A stretch of 64,000 bases of DNA from Lolium rigidum (GCF_022539505.1 NC_061510.1:392504249-392568248); one strand, 5' to 3'; positions 22,277 through 34,206 are shown, counted from the stretch's first letter. Numbers and translations are program-made. The notes: generated by a model from the sequence alone, not told the origin.

Positions 22277-22358
22277 TAGTCTGTACTTGTGTTTGTTGGT
22301 TAATATAAAATCTACACCGTAGGGGCTTCCCCTACGGTAATTCGGTCAAAAAAAAAAA
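22277..22358 (+). mobile_element. 82-bp poly(A) retroposon with 15-bp duplication
   Basis: ACCATGGTCCTACTA occurs at 22262-22276 and 22359-22373, a perfect 15-bp target-site duplication. The insert contains a perfect 10-bp stem with a 3-nt loop (ACCGTAGGGG-CTT-CCCCTACGGT, 22316-22338), then AATTCGGTC and an A run. This fits a 5'-truncated SINE or LINE copy mobilised by LINE machinery. No Pol III boxes are seen in what remains. Confidence 0.85.
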
Positions 22359-22624
22359 ACCATGGTCCTACTAAATAATGATTGTTAAGGTTGATTCCCA
22401 TGGTGTGATATTCAGAAATGGTGATCAATGGTGCTACTATAAGAGTAATAAGCTAGGGTTTAACCTAGGTGGCACTAATTGGTTACATGAGATATTATTC
22501 AAGGATGGAAGCATGAAGTGATACTTCATTTGCATTTCAGTTCATAATATCTTGATAAATTATTAGCATGATTTGATTTGCTTGGTTTAGTAACATGACT
22601 AAGGTTCATTGGCATATGATCACC

Positions 22625-23017
22625 AGAAACTCAATTCGGCTCCCGGGTGCGTATGATCCCTCTATCATAAAAACATATTTCCAAGTGTTAAAAAAATTTG
22701 ATAAAAAAATTTACATGTACATCTACATAATATATGTGTATTCGTCAAGTTTCACGAAAAAATGATATTTTTTGTAGTCTAAGCGAAAAAGAGAAAATTT
22801 ATCTTGTGACAAGTCTTTATTTCAGCACCGAATTTTGTCTTTTTTACACACGCCACATGACATATCGATTTTTCATGAAACGACTTTGTGAGCGTGTAGC
22901 ACATGAAGATGTACGTGCGAAATTTTTGTTTCAAATTTTTTGACATTTTAAAATATGTCTAACATGTATTTCAAAATAAAGGGAGCATATGATCCCATGT
23001 GCCAAAACATCACTCCC
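22625..23017. mobile_element. Mutator-type MITE, copy 2 (inverted relative to copy 1)
   Basis: It begins AGAAACTCAATTCGGCTCCC and ends CCAAAACATCACTCCC, the reverse complement of the element at 15014-15401 throughout its 393 bp with moderate divergence. Flanks show TATGATCAC on both sides a few bases out from the ends, so the exact duplication is uncertain. Confidence 0.65.
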
Positions 23018-24493
23018 ATCACTATGATCACATGTTATAAATAACTAGGGTTTTAGAGTTGAAAACCAAATGGGATGATCACATAAAATAATGAGATCAA
23101 GTTCCTACTTATATTAGAACTAGGTTTCGAAATTGTGATAAAATTCCTAAAACAATAATTGGAAATAGAGTTGAAGTTATTAATTACTTTGAAATAAAAT
23201 AAATAAGGGTCTTAGCATTTTTTATTTCAAAAAGATTTAACAATAAAGATAAATACTATTTTAGGTTTAATTCAGGAATTAGGTTTTATAGTTGTTATTA
23301 AATTTTAAAATAATAATTTGTTAACTAAAAAGGTTTAAGTAAATAAACAACCTTTGAACTACCAAAATAATATTAGCTTTTAATATTTTATTTCTTTGTT
23401 AATTTAAAGGAAATAGTAAATGGTAATTTACAATTTAGAGTTTATAAAATACCATTAATATTTAAGTTAGTGAAAATATGATAAAGAAAATTAATCTTAA
23501 TATTTGATTTACTTACTGATTAGATATTATTTATTTTGAAACTTTACTAATCATTAAATTCAAATTGTATTTGGATAAAAGAAAAGGCGTAAACAATAGA
23601 GGTTAAAATAATTGAATTTTTGTTTTGACAAAAATTTTTATATTATATTTTTATTGAATGGAGTTTATTTTTGTGAGCATTTTGATATCTTATTTGTATT
23701 TTCTGATATTAAATTAATTTTATATATTTCTGAGTTGAAATGAATTTTATTTATTTCAGCAAAGTTGCAGCAACATTCTGGATTTTGAAATAAAACAAAA
23801 AAACTAAACCTACCTGGTATAGAGCTAACCCTAGCAACGGACTACTGGGCCAATGGACACGTAGGTTGCTAGATGGATTTGGACCGAGTCAACGAAATCA
23901 ACAGACCCCACCGACCACGTCACCTCGCCGGAGATTCTCCGGTCATCGATGGCGACGGTGTTTCTGGCGATCTAGGGCTTCCTGGGACGAGCGGCTTGAT
24001 GTGTTCGAACCAGAAGACGATTGCGAATCTAATGGTGGCAGTGCCCCCTCGAAATGGTCACCGGAGCTGGCTCCGGGAACGAGCTCTACGGTGGCGCAAA
24101 CCGGCAAAAATATGGAATCACGTTATAGACTGCTAAATGCTGCGATTAAGGGCTCTGAAGATGCGCACGATTGACCTGAGGCTGATGCACAACTTGCCGA
24201 TGCTTGGGGTGGTTGGAGACAACGGCAATTGAGCGTTTTCCGGCGAACCCGAGTGAAAGGGGACGCCGGAATTCACCCTCCTCCTGTCTCCCCTTGATGC
24301 CGTGCTCCTCCAAGATGCTCCTGGTGGTGATGCGCGTCGCCTGGACTGCTCGGTTGGCCCAGGGGTGGCCTCAATCGTCGGCTTCTTCCTCGACGCCAGC
24401 GATGAGCTGCAGATGATTGGAGGAGATGTAGAGATGGAGATAGCCAGAGAGTTGGCAGGGAAGATCAAGAAGATCATGGCGGTCCTCTAGCTC

Positions 24494-24505
24494 CTATTTA
24501 TAGCT
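24494..24505 (-). promoter_or_regulatory. TATA box of the 6.8-kb LTR-like element
   Basis: The minus strand reads GCTATAAATAGGAGC, a good plant TATA box, at the edge of a GC-rich block (23860-24720). A 114-codon open frame (24133-24477) starts only about 20 bp downstream, probably upstream of or at the transcript start. I therefore do not annotate it as a gene. Confidence 0.55.
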
Positions 24506-26750
24506 CAAGGCGAGGCTTGGAGCTTCGGCACGACGGCGTCGACTAGCCGGGATGCGAAGACGACAGTGAGATGCATTTGGGCGCGAATCTTGATGCGAAC
24601 GGGATAAGACGGACGCGAGGAGGATAGTGTGGAGTTGTAGGGCTTTTGGCGACGTCCGAGCCGAGCTTATCATCGACGAGAACGGCGGTGACGAGGCTCG
24701 CCGCGGTGTCGAGCTCATAGAGGAAGAAGAAGATGCTTATCCTCTGTATTTTGTCACCGAAACGGTAAGTGTGTTGGGTTGGTTTAGTTCGTGGGCTGGG
24801 CTGACATTGGGCTGTTGCGGCCTGGTAAGGTAAGCCCCTCTCTCTCTTCTCTTTTCTGTTTTATTTTCTGTTTTCTCTATTGTTATTTGTTGTTTGAATT
24901 CTTATTTGAATTTTGGTTATACTTGCAGGTTCTTAACTATTTGAATTGTACTAATATGTGATAATAATGGTTATTGCACCCTTTTGTTGTTCAAAATAAT
25001 TATTTAATGTTTGATTATATTAATATTTATGTGAGGGTCATTCCAAATTTAAACTAGACATGAATTGATGTGTTTATTTCAATTCCTTCTTATTTAGGAA
25101 CAAACTCAGTTTAAGTGATTTAAAATTTATGACATCTTCATGATGAACATATTATTAGGTTTTGCTAAGATGCTTAACAATAATGGTTGTTCATATGTAT
25201 TTTAAATAGGGCTAGAATTTAAAATAAGGTTTTCATGAAGATGGTGTTGGGTCATGATTTCATGTTCCAAATATTTCTAAGGCATGAAAATTTATTTAGG
25301 TTTATTTTAAAATCTTTGCTATTGATTGATCAACTAATTATGTACTAGTACTTTGAGTTTAGGGTATGATCTTAGGGTTTACCTGTGATGCACATGTCAG
25401 GGTTTAGGTATAGGTTCTATGTGGTTATGATCTAGAGTTTTTGGTTATGTTTCATTGATTGAAACATAAATGGAAATAAGGTGTGGTAGGGTTTTACTTA
25501 GGATCCCAAGTGATACCAAGATTGAAACTCAAATGTGTGGTCTAGGGTTTTAGTTGTGATCACCCAAGTGATACACAAACTAGGATTGGAATATGGGCAT
25601 ATAGTCTATAGGTATTGTTTTTATTGGCTAGGGTTACTCTTCCTCAACTTGATAGGATTCTTGTATTAAGACAATACTAGGGATGTCTCTAGTGTTTGGA
25701 TAAGCAAGGTTTTAAGTGTAATGTCATTACTCCACTACCCAAGGTATGAGAAATGGCCTAGGGTGCACTACTAGTGATATACCTATTATTTCATGTGATA
25801 GATGAGATATACTAATCACATAGAATTAACTTATCATCTAAATCTACAAGGTATGGTCATGCATTGGACATGATCAACTTATTCCTCATTAATCTCTCTC
25901 TACCATTCTTCTCATCCCACTTATCTTGATTATTAGGGTATATGATCATTATCCAATTTGTAATGATCAAGGTATTGGCCTGCTAAAGGTTCATTAATTA
26001 ATGAAACATGGTTCTCCTCTCCAAGATCAAGTGTTAACTTGATCAAATAGGGTTTAGCACTGAACTTGTATTTCTCATAGCCATAGTTGGTATCAATGAC
26101 TTGCCTCACTTGGATAGGGTTTAAATATTAACCTAAATTTCTACTCAAGAGTTGACGTAAATACATATGGATGGTTCACTCCTTTCTCAGACGTTTATTA
26201 GAAATGAGTTTGGAGAAACAAGATTAGAATAGTCAAGGTTTGACAAAGAATTAATGTGAATGTCCTTGACATGAGTTCAAATATTGTAGTTGAAGATATA
26301 CCATGTGACTCATGGTAAGAATATTGATTAAGTACAAAGGACATGGAAAAGATAAGTAAATAATGGTTTCTTAATTATTTATGTTCTTTGGTTTATAGTT
26401 GAATAAACATTCATGTGTGGTCGTAAGGAATGTCATGTTGAGATATTTTATAAGATCTTGTAATTGACCCTTACTTAAGGTGTTGTTATTGTAAAGCTAA
26501 TCCCATTTGATCTAGCCCATAGATCAAATCATCTCTACCCAAAACAAGGTTTTAGCAAAGATCAGAGTAAAGTTTATAGCACTTGACTTCATGATCTACT
26601 TCAATTTCACCAAGTCAAGTGAAACTTCAGTTACTATGACATGTTTTATTTGAAAGCGTGAAAATTCTCCGAATTTCCTATGCATGAATGCAATACACAC
26701 TTTTGTGTTCTCTCATTTTGTAGCCTCTAAACCCGGGATATTACAACTCC

Positions 26751-26881
26751 CCCATCCACACTTCCTCTCCGGCTACGACAGGGAGCAACTCATAGACTTG
26801 GAAGGGCAACGGCTCCCCGATGACCCCCCGCCCATGGTGACGACGGCGGCGGATATCCTCCTCTTCTTAAATCGTGCCTGT
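26751..26881 (+). other. Short target segment between LTR and CACTA, possible coding remnant
   Basis: A plus-strand frame reads FLSGYDREQLIDLEGQRLPD then DPPPMVTTAADILLFLNRAC and is cut by the CACTA start at 26882. The piece looks protein-like but I do not recognise it. It is continuous with the CT-rich target DNA at 19890-19950 once the 6.8-kb element is removed. Confidence 0.35.
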
Positions 26882-28673
26882 CACTAGTACAGACCATGAC
26901 TGAAATGGCCTATCGCACACGATAAACCTACCTATCACTATGCAAGGGTAGGCGATACGCCAAAAGAGGGCACAAGGTTTATTTAACCGTGTGCCATGAG
27001 GCATCTTTCGCACACGTTTTTTTTATCTAACCGTGTGCGAATATGACGGCTTCACAAACGACTTTTCTCTTGTAAGCGTGTTCGTTTCGTACGGCCGCAA
27101 ACATCTTGTGTTTCTAGTCGTATGTGTTTAGCTTATTTCGAACACGAACAGTAGTACCCGCAATAGATATGTGTTCATTATAATACTCATGAAAGTATGG
27201 TACCAAATCTCAATTATATTCCAGTACACATCTTATACATCATGTATATAGATAGCATCACATATAGTAGTAGAGATGGATACAAAAAGGAAGAGAATAT
27301 GTGGATTTTATTGGTTACGTATTCGGCTCCGCGATGATGATGTACCTTTCAAGGATATCTTATGTATCTTGCAAGCACATCGGTAGCCTCACCAGCGACT
27401 TGGAGCACATTGAAGGGCACAATCTAGTCATGATAAAGGTAGAAGCTGAAAATATTGCTCAAAGGATTTAAAAATACAATTCAAAATGTTCTTCAATGTG
27501 AGAATGTTATACACAAATAGAAATGATTATCACATATGCCAATTGAAGCAACTAGTCACTTACGTGCAATGGCAGATGGCATGGTACAAGGCATAATTAA
27601 GGAAGGCTGTGAGGTCCAACGTCCTTATTTTTCTTATGACCAAGATGTTTGCCAAGTCGGCATGTTTAGGCCGTGCATGTTTCTGCACATAATTATCATG
27701 TGTGAGAAAGCTATAATATATTTTTCGTATTGTAATCTGCAGTCATATGTTTAGGGAAAATATCGGCATACTACGGGAGAGTAAATAGAGCAGGGAACAA
27801 CGATATGACGTCGCATGCATCCCCTTGCCTTGTTCTTATATAGTGTTACCAAAATAAGATATTAGGAGCCATTGCATACATAGTCTGCAAAGCGGGCGAC
27901 TGAACAGGAAGCTGATGGAACTGTGAATTGTACTGACCATGCTGCTCATACCCTGACGGAATATAAGGGAACTGATACATATGATGCTGAGCCATCGACC
28001 GTTGCGAAGAAAAATTCTGCTGCTGAACAGGTGCCTGGCCAAACGCCTGAGCCGCAACACCACTAGACGCCATCCCCTGAGCTACCGGTGCTGTCATTGT
28101 CTAATTCTTCTTGTTCTTACGCTTGGGAACAGCGTTCAGAACCTGCATCGGCTGCGCTTGCACCCGCACAAAAGCACCAGGTTGCAGATGGGCGCCGGTC
28201 GGCGGCGGAAAGAACGGTCGAGACGGCGCGCCTATCCTAGGAGCATGGACAGCCGGGCCGAGGGAGGTGCTCCGCCCACGGCCTGTCCGTATGCCCCCGC
28301 AGCAACCAAAGGCCGCGGATCTGCGTGAGCGAGCGGCCCAGCCGAGTATAGCGGCCAGTACGGCGGTACCCTGCCCGGCGCCGGGGGACGACTAGGGACC
28401 GCGGGAACGCCACCACCGAACGCTCGCGGCGGATGCGGACCGCGCTGCTATTGCTAACCCGCCATAGGCACGGGTCTCCTAGCGACGATCGGCTCTGCGG
28501 CGTCCACCCACCCCCAGCCGGAGCAGCCCAAGTCTGTGATGGAGAGGAGTTGGGAAGCGATGGCGGAGTCGACGGTGCAATCCTTGGCGACGAACTTGGA
28601 GAAGCGCGGACGGCCCCGGATGGCCCAGCACTTGATGGTGAACCTGGTGGCGCGGTCAATGGAGAGGACGCGC
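26882..28673. mobile_element. CACTA element 1, left part, interrupted by CACTA element 2
   Basis: The terminus CACTAGTACAGACCATGACT starts at 26882. Subterminal repeats follow: CGCACACG, AACCGTGTGCGA and TCGCACACG (26910-27060). The internal part holds a minus-strand coding remnant (27846-28690). At 28674 a different CACTA terminus begins, so this element was the target of element 2. Its right end is not found in the window. Confidence 0.7.
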
Positions 28674-28690
28674 ACTAGTAGAAAAAGGGG
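27846..28690 (-). pseudogene. Unrecognised minus-strand ORF remnant inside CACTA element 1
   Basis: From about 28690 leftward the minus strand reads VRVLSIDRATRFTIKCWAIR then FSKFVAKDCTVDSAIASQLL, a GC-rich stretch of coding-like sequence, followed by Pro/Ala/Gly-rich sequence in shifting frames. It ends with a Gln/Met/Pro-rich tail (27846-28097: NFSSQRSMAQHHMYQFPYIP and similar, ending NILFW-stop). The N-terminal part is cut off by CACTA element 2 at 28674. It may be the second CACTA gene or a captured host gene. I cannot name a family. Confidence 0.4.
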
Positions 28691-30633
28691 CAACTGTCTG
28701 AGCCTTTAGTACCGGTTCCCTTACGGACCAGTATTAAAGGGGGCATTTATACCGGTTCATGCGCCTAGGCGGATGAGGAGCATCTGTACCGGTTCATGAG
28801 GGGCTTACGAACCGGTACGAAAGGTCTTCAGCCCGAATTTCAGTCGCGGGTGGGGCCAGGGCTGGACCTTTGGTACCGGTTTGTAACACGAACCGGTACT
28901 AAATGGTGCCTCCCTATATGATCCAGCGCCCGGCCCCGATCCTGCTCTCATTTTCTCTTCTTCCTCTCACACACTAAATATTGTTCACCTCTCACACTCC
29001 AACAATTCTTCATTTTTTCTCCACCATTTTAACAAGATTAACGGCATCCATCTATCCAAGGATTAGCAATATCATCCTTTCTTCCGACGTTCCTAATTTA
29101 GCTCATTTCTTTGCTAGTTTTAACTCGTATTATTTTTCTAGTGCTAGCAAGGTGTTCGATGAAATGTCTAAGTTAGGGATTTCATTTTTTATATGCAATT
29201 TGAGCTCAAATTAAAGTATGTTTTGTAGGTTTTAGTATCATTCCCGTCCTCACCGCCGTCGATCGCCAGCGTCGTCCCCTAGCTGGCACAGTACCACCTC
29301 GGTGAGCCTCTTCTTTTTTTATAAAAAAACTTAGTTTTATGTGATAAACTTGAATATTAATTTAGTTGGTCACTAGCTCATATATCCATGATGTTGTGTA
29401 ATTAATGATTTTTGATATACTTATATAATGCAGATGAATCGACAATGGATGTACGGTGACCGGTGCCACCCCGACTTCATTAATGGCATGCATTATTTTC
29501 TCAACGTGGCAGGCGGTCGAATGGTTTCATTTATTGTCCATGTAGTTCCTGTAAGAATATGAAGGATTACTCTACCTGAAAGACCCTTCACGTCCACCTG
29601 CTTGAGAACGGTTTCATGCCCAGCTATAATTGTTGGACCAAGCACGGAGAAAGAGGGGTTATATTGGAAGACAACGAAGAAGAAGAGGATAGTGACAACT
29701 TTTCTTTGTTCACTGAAGACGCTGATAGCAGAATGGGGAAAGACGAAGCTGAAGACGAGCCTATTTTTGATGAGCCGATTTTTGATTACCCCGATGACGA
29801 TTTGGGTCGGGCCATTCTTGATGCGAAGATAAACTGCGGAAGTGAAAATGAGAGGTTGAAGTTGGAGAAAATGTTAGAGGATCACAACAAACTGTTGTAA
29901 CCAAATTGCGAAGATGGCCAGAAAAATCTGGGTACCAAGCTGGAATTGCTGCAATGGAAGGCGAAGAATGGTACTTCTGACAATGGATTTGAAAAGTTGC
30001 TGAAAATAATAAAAAGGATGCTTCCAGGGGAGAACATATTGCCCTCTAATACGTATGAAGCAAAGAAGGTTGTCTGCCCTCTAGGATTAGAGGTGCAGAA
30101 GATACATGCATGCATCAATGACTGCATCCTCTACCGCGAGGAGTACGAGAATTTGAATGCATGCCCGGTATGTAGTGCATTGCGGTATAAGATCAGGCGA
30201 GATGACCCTGGCGATGTTGAGGGCGAGTCCACCCCCAGGAAGAGGGTTCCTGCAAAGGTGATGTGGTATGCTCCTATAATACCACGGTTGAAACGTTTGT
30301 TCCAAAACAAATAGCATGTTAAGTTGTTGCGATGGCATAAAGAGGACCGTAAGAAAGATGTGATGCTGAGACACCCCGCTGAAGGGTCGCAGTGAAGAAA
30401 AATCGACAGAGAGTTCAAGTCATTTTCAGATGACGCAAGGAACTTAAGATTTGGTCTAAGTACAGATGGCTTTAATCCTTTCGGGGAGCAGAGCTCCGAT
30501 CATAGCACTGGCCGGTGACTCTATGTATATATAACCTTTCTCCTTGGTTGTGCATGAAGCGGAAGTTCATTATGATGCCAGTTCTCATCCAAGGCCCGAG
30601 GCAACCCGGCAACGACATTGATATGTACCTGAG

Positions 30634-31017
30634 TGACATAGGCATACCCAATGGGCCTGCCGAAGATGGTACCGGGGTTTGCGAAGGCCCACGACCCAAA
30701 GAATAAGGAGATTCGGAAGCCCAAGATACTATTAAGGAAAGCTAGAGTTGTAATAGGAGTCATCGTTTGTAATCTTGCCGGATGGGTTAGAAACCCTCCC
30801 GGACTACGAAAACTTGTGTATCACGAATCCCTCGGCTCCGCCTCCTATATAAGGGGGAGTCGAGGGACAAAGAAAGGATCGATTTATTGTCTTACAAACC
30901 CTAGTTTTTATATCGTCGAGTACTTTTCGGCTGAAACCTTCGAGATCTACTTGCCCTCTACATCCAACGAAACCCTAGTCTACTACTTGTAGGCATTGAC
31001 AAGTTAATACCTTGTCA
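30634..31017 (+). mobile_element. 384-bp solo LTR inside the transposase gene
   Basis: The insert begins TGACATAGGC and ends ACCTTGTCA (TGACA/TGTCA inverted ends). CTGAG flanks both sides (30629-30633 and 31018-31022). Removing it restores the transposase frame from GNDIDMYL into RPLVEQLLQL. It contains a TATA box (CTATATAAGG, about 30845-30854). No internal region remains, so the element was reduced by LTR-LTR recombination. Confidence 0.95.
30845..30854 (+). promoter_or_regulatory. TATA box of the 384-bp solo LTR
   Basis: CTATATAAGG lies about 210 bp into the LTR, at the expected position for an LTR promoter. It points along the transposase remnant. Confidence 0.6.
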
Positions 31018-33231
31018 CTGAGGCCATTGGTTGAACAACTTTTACAGTTGTGGCGTGAAGAAGGTGTACCTGTCTGGGATGAGCAGGATCAAAAGGAATT
31101 TAACCTACGAGCGTTGTTGTTTGTTACCTGATTGGCCTGCTCTTAGTAACATTTCAGGACAATCAGACAAGGGATACAATGCATGCACAAACTGTTTAGG
31201 TGAGACTGACAGTATATATTTGGGAAACAAGAATGTGTACCTGGGTCATCGTCGATTTCTTCCAAAACAACATCACCTAAGAAAGAGAGGAAAGCATTTC
31301 GGAGGTGAGGCAGATAACCGAACGAAGCCTACCCGCCCTACTGGGGATGTTATATATGATATGGTCAAGGATTTTAAAGTGATCTTTGAAAAGGGTCCTG
31401 GCGGACAATCTGTTCCGCATGATGTTGACGGACACGTATATATTTGGGAAGAAGAAGTCTAAATTTTGGGAGCGGCCCTACTGGAAATTCCTAGAGGTTC
31501 ACTCTGCAATCGACGATCTTTGTGTGAACCTGCTAAACTTCTTGGGCGTGTATCGGAAGATAAAAGATACACCGGATGCACGGCAGGACCAACAAAGTAT
31601 CCACGAAGGAAACGACCTGAATCCAGAGAAGTATCAAGGTCCTGCCAGCTACGCTCTTACCAAAGAAGAGAAGGAGATCTTTTTTCAAGTCCTGGGTAGC
31701 ATCAAGGTCCCGTCTGGCTTCTCGTCGAATAAAAAGGGAATAATTAACATGTCGAGAAAAAGTTTCAAAACCTAAAGTCTCATGATCGCCACGTGATTAT
31801 GACACAATTACTTCCGGTTGCATTGAGGGGGCTTTTGCCGGAAAATGTTCGAGTACCCATTGTGAAGCTATGTGCGTTCCTCAATGCAATTTCTCGAAGG
31901 TGATAAATCCACTAACTTTAAAAAAATTACGTGAAGGATGTGGTGCAATGTCTAGTTAGCTTCGAGTTGGTGTTCCCACCATCCTTCTTCAATATTATGA
32001 CGCATCTCCTCGTTCACCCGGTCGAAGAGATTGGCGTTCTCGGTCCTGTATTTCTACACAACATGTTCCCCTTTGAGAGATTCATGGGAGTCTTAAAGAA
32101 GTACGTTCATAACCGTGCTAGGCCGAAGGAAACATCTCCAAGGGCTATGGAACGAGAGGAGGTCATTGAGTTTTGTGTTGACTTTGTTCCTGACCTTAAG
32201 CCGATCGGTGTTCCTGAATCGCGCTATGAGGGGAGATTGCATGGAAAAGGCACGCTAGGAAAGAAAGCAACAAAGTGTATGGACGGACATTCTTTCACTC
32301 AAGCACACTACACGGTTCTACATAATTCCAGCTTGGTGGCTCCGTACATAGAGGAACACAAGGATATCTTACGCTCTGAATACCCGGAGCAACGTGAAGA
32401 TTGGATTGATGGAGAACACATGAAGACTTTCGGCGGTTGGTTGCAAACACGTCTATGAATGTCACTGATGAAGAACAGCTATACTTGTTGGCCAAGCAAC
32501 CATCTTCGACTATATCGACTTTTCATGGGTACGAGATTAATGGGAATACATTTTACACGTTCTCCCAAGATAAAAAGAGCACCAACCAAAACAGTGGTGT
32601 CCGCTTTGATGCAGCGAGATCACAATGGGAAGACGGTCACATATTATGGGTACATAGAGGAGATATGGGAACTTGACTATGGACCTAATTTCAAGGTCCC
32701 TTTGTTCCGGTGCAAATGGTTCAACTCCGAAAGACGAGGTACGAGTAGACCCGCGATGCGGAATGACTACAGTGGATCTCAAGAATCTAGGGCACGACAC
32801 TGAACCATTCGTCCTAGCTAGTGAAGTGGCTCAAGTTTTTTATGTGAAGGACATGTCTACCAAACCGGAAAAAGAAAAGAAAGGCAAGAGGACACATCAT
32901 ACGATGAGCCAAAGCGCCACATAGTTCTTTCAGGAAAAAAACATCGTGGAAGTAGAGGACAAGACGGACATGTCGAGAAGATTATAATAAGTTTGATGAT
33001 ATTCTACCCTTCAATGTAAAAACTGACCCAAGCATCATCTTAAATAATTAAGAATGTCCATGGTTGCGTCGTAATCGAAGAAAGGGAAACACACGAAGAA
33101 AACTCAGAAGACTAGCTAGATAGGGATCATAACTTGTGTATCTCAATGTGGAAATCACTTTTGTGTAATGATGTTGCTGTAAGTAAGATATTAACAATGG
33201 AGATGGTTGGCTTGTTTTACTAGTTAAGTAG

Positions 33232-33640
33232 CTTTCACGAGCTTGCAGGGAAATTTTTCCGAGGCGGAACTTCCGAAGATGCCATAGGGTGTGTGCACCA
33301 AGGGCATCTTCGAGAAGTTCCGCCACGGGAGATTTCCCAACCCTTTCCCCAACACTGTTAGAGGAGATGGAGTCTTTCACGGGCTTGCGAGGAAATTTTT
33401 CCGGGCGGAACTTCCGAAGATGCCATAGGGCGTGTGCACTAAGGGAATGTTCGAGAAGTTCCGCCACGGTATATTTCCCAACCCTTTCGCCAACACTGTT
33501 AGAGGAGATGGAGTCTTTCACGGGCTAGCAGGAAAATATTTTCCGAGGCGGAACTTCCGAAGATGCCGTAGGGCGTGTGCACCAAGGGCATCTTCGAGAA
33601 GTTCCAACACGGGAGATTTCCCTACACTTTCCTCCATCCA
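33232..33640. repeat. Three tandem ~141-bp units, each with an inverted repeat
   Basis: CTTTCACG marks the unit starts at 33232, 33374 and 33515, giving periods of 142 and 141 bp. Each unit contains GGCGGAACTTCCGAAGATGC, a short spacer and the near-complementary GCATCTTCGAGAAGTTCC, so it can fold into a stem of about 20 bp with one bulged base. The units differ by a handful of changes. They start about 150 bp after the end of the transposase remnant. Confidence 0.85.
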
Positions 33641-33825
33641 TGGGGATGAAACTCTCCATCCATTTTTGGTTGTTGAGCTGCTTGCCATGGCGTATCGATG
33701 CTCCTTTTATAGGCACGGCGCCGCTTCTACTTTGTCTTCTTCCTCCGACAGGGCGCCGTGCGCTACATGCTTTATCTCATCGAGCAAGTGCATCCACCCA
33801 CACGCCCTTACCTTGCCGACGGCTT

Positions 33826-33955
33826 TAGTCCCGGTTGCACCCACCAGCCAGTACTAAAGGTTACCAACGCGTCCTTATCCCACCGACAGTTTTGTTAGAT
33901 GACACAAAAACCACCTTTAGTCCCAGTTGCACACACCAGCCGGTACTAAAGGTTA
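33826..33955. repeat. CACTA-type subterminal repeats
   Basis: TTTAGTCCCGGTTGCACCCA and TTTAGTCCCAGTTGCACACA each pair with CCAGCCGGTACTAAAGG-type copies in opposite orientation. These resemble the transposase-binding repeats at the element's left end, so they may mark an internal end of another nested CACTA copy. Confidence 0.6.
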
Positions 33956-34206
33956 GCCACTCCCTAGATAAGGCCCTCCCAGATAAGCCTCCCCGGATAA
34001 GGCCACCCATCTTTTGTCCCGCTTTGATCCCCCACCGGGATGAAAGTTTCCCGCGCCACTGCGTTCCCGCCTATTTTCTTCCCACGCCTTCCACCGGTTC
34101 GCGCCTCTGCCTTCCCGCCTCTGTCTTCCCACCATTTTTTCAGTATATATATATGTACACTTGGGCTACATTTACATATCACATCTAGACTCATCATTCT
34201 CTTCCC

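Larger units (their letters stand above)
19951..26745 (-). mobile_element. 6.8-kb solo-LTR-like element with perfect 5-bp duplication
   Basis: On the plus strand the unit begins TGTGGTGACCC and ends GGGATATTACA, so on the minus strand it runs TGTAATATCCC to GGGTCACCACA, with LTR-type ends. ACTCC flanks it on both sides (19946-19950 and 26746-26750). I found no internal second copy of either end, no primer site and no gag/pol. This fits a very long solo LTR, or less likely a terminally similar non-coding element. It contains an 82-bp retroposon, a Mutator-type MITE, a TAGACTG-containing degenerate repeat (20866-21065) and a minus-strand TATA box near 24500. Net of the insertions it is about 6.3 kb. 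Its end motifs, GC block around the promoter and orientation resemble the 3.2-kb LTR at 10084. Confidence 0.7.
29434..33080 (+). pseudogene. TNP2-like CACTA transposase, broken and split by a solo LTR
   Basis: TNP2 (TnpD-like, Pfam Transposase_21) is the catalytic transposase of En/Spm elements. The ATG at 29434 (MNRQWMYGDRCHPDF) follows a plausible splice acceptor, AATGCAG. Recognisable pieces in order are MPSYNCWTKHGERGV near 29616, LEKMLEDHNKLL near 29860, KVVCPLGLEVQKIHACINDC near 30065, RKRVPAKVMWYAPIIPRLKR near 30240, LSPWLCMKRKFIMMPVLIQG near 30535, then after the solo LTR WPALSNISGQSDKGYNACTN near 31130 and FGGEADNRTKPTRPTGDVIY near 31290. Later come YALTKEEKEIFFQVLGSIKV near 31650, NIMTHLLVHPVEEIGVLGP near 31993 and MDGHSFTQAHYTVLHNSSLV near 32280. 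Several frameshifts and in-frame stops separate the pieces, and a 384-bp LTR sits at 30634-31017. Family members are about 1,000 residues, and nearly the whole length is represented. No active product is possible. Confidence 0.9.

Noticed and set aside
24133..24477. 114-residue minus-strand frame beside a TATA box
   Set aside because: The ATG is only about 20 bp from the TATA box, likely upstream of the transcript start, and the sequence is GC-rich in all frames.
33232..33640. Possible CRISPR-like array because of regular hairpin repeats
   Set aside because: Only three contiguous 141-bp units with no unique spacers, in a plant transposon.
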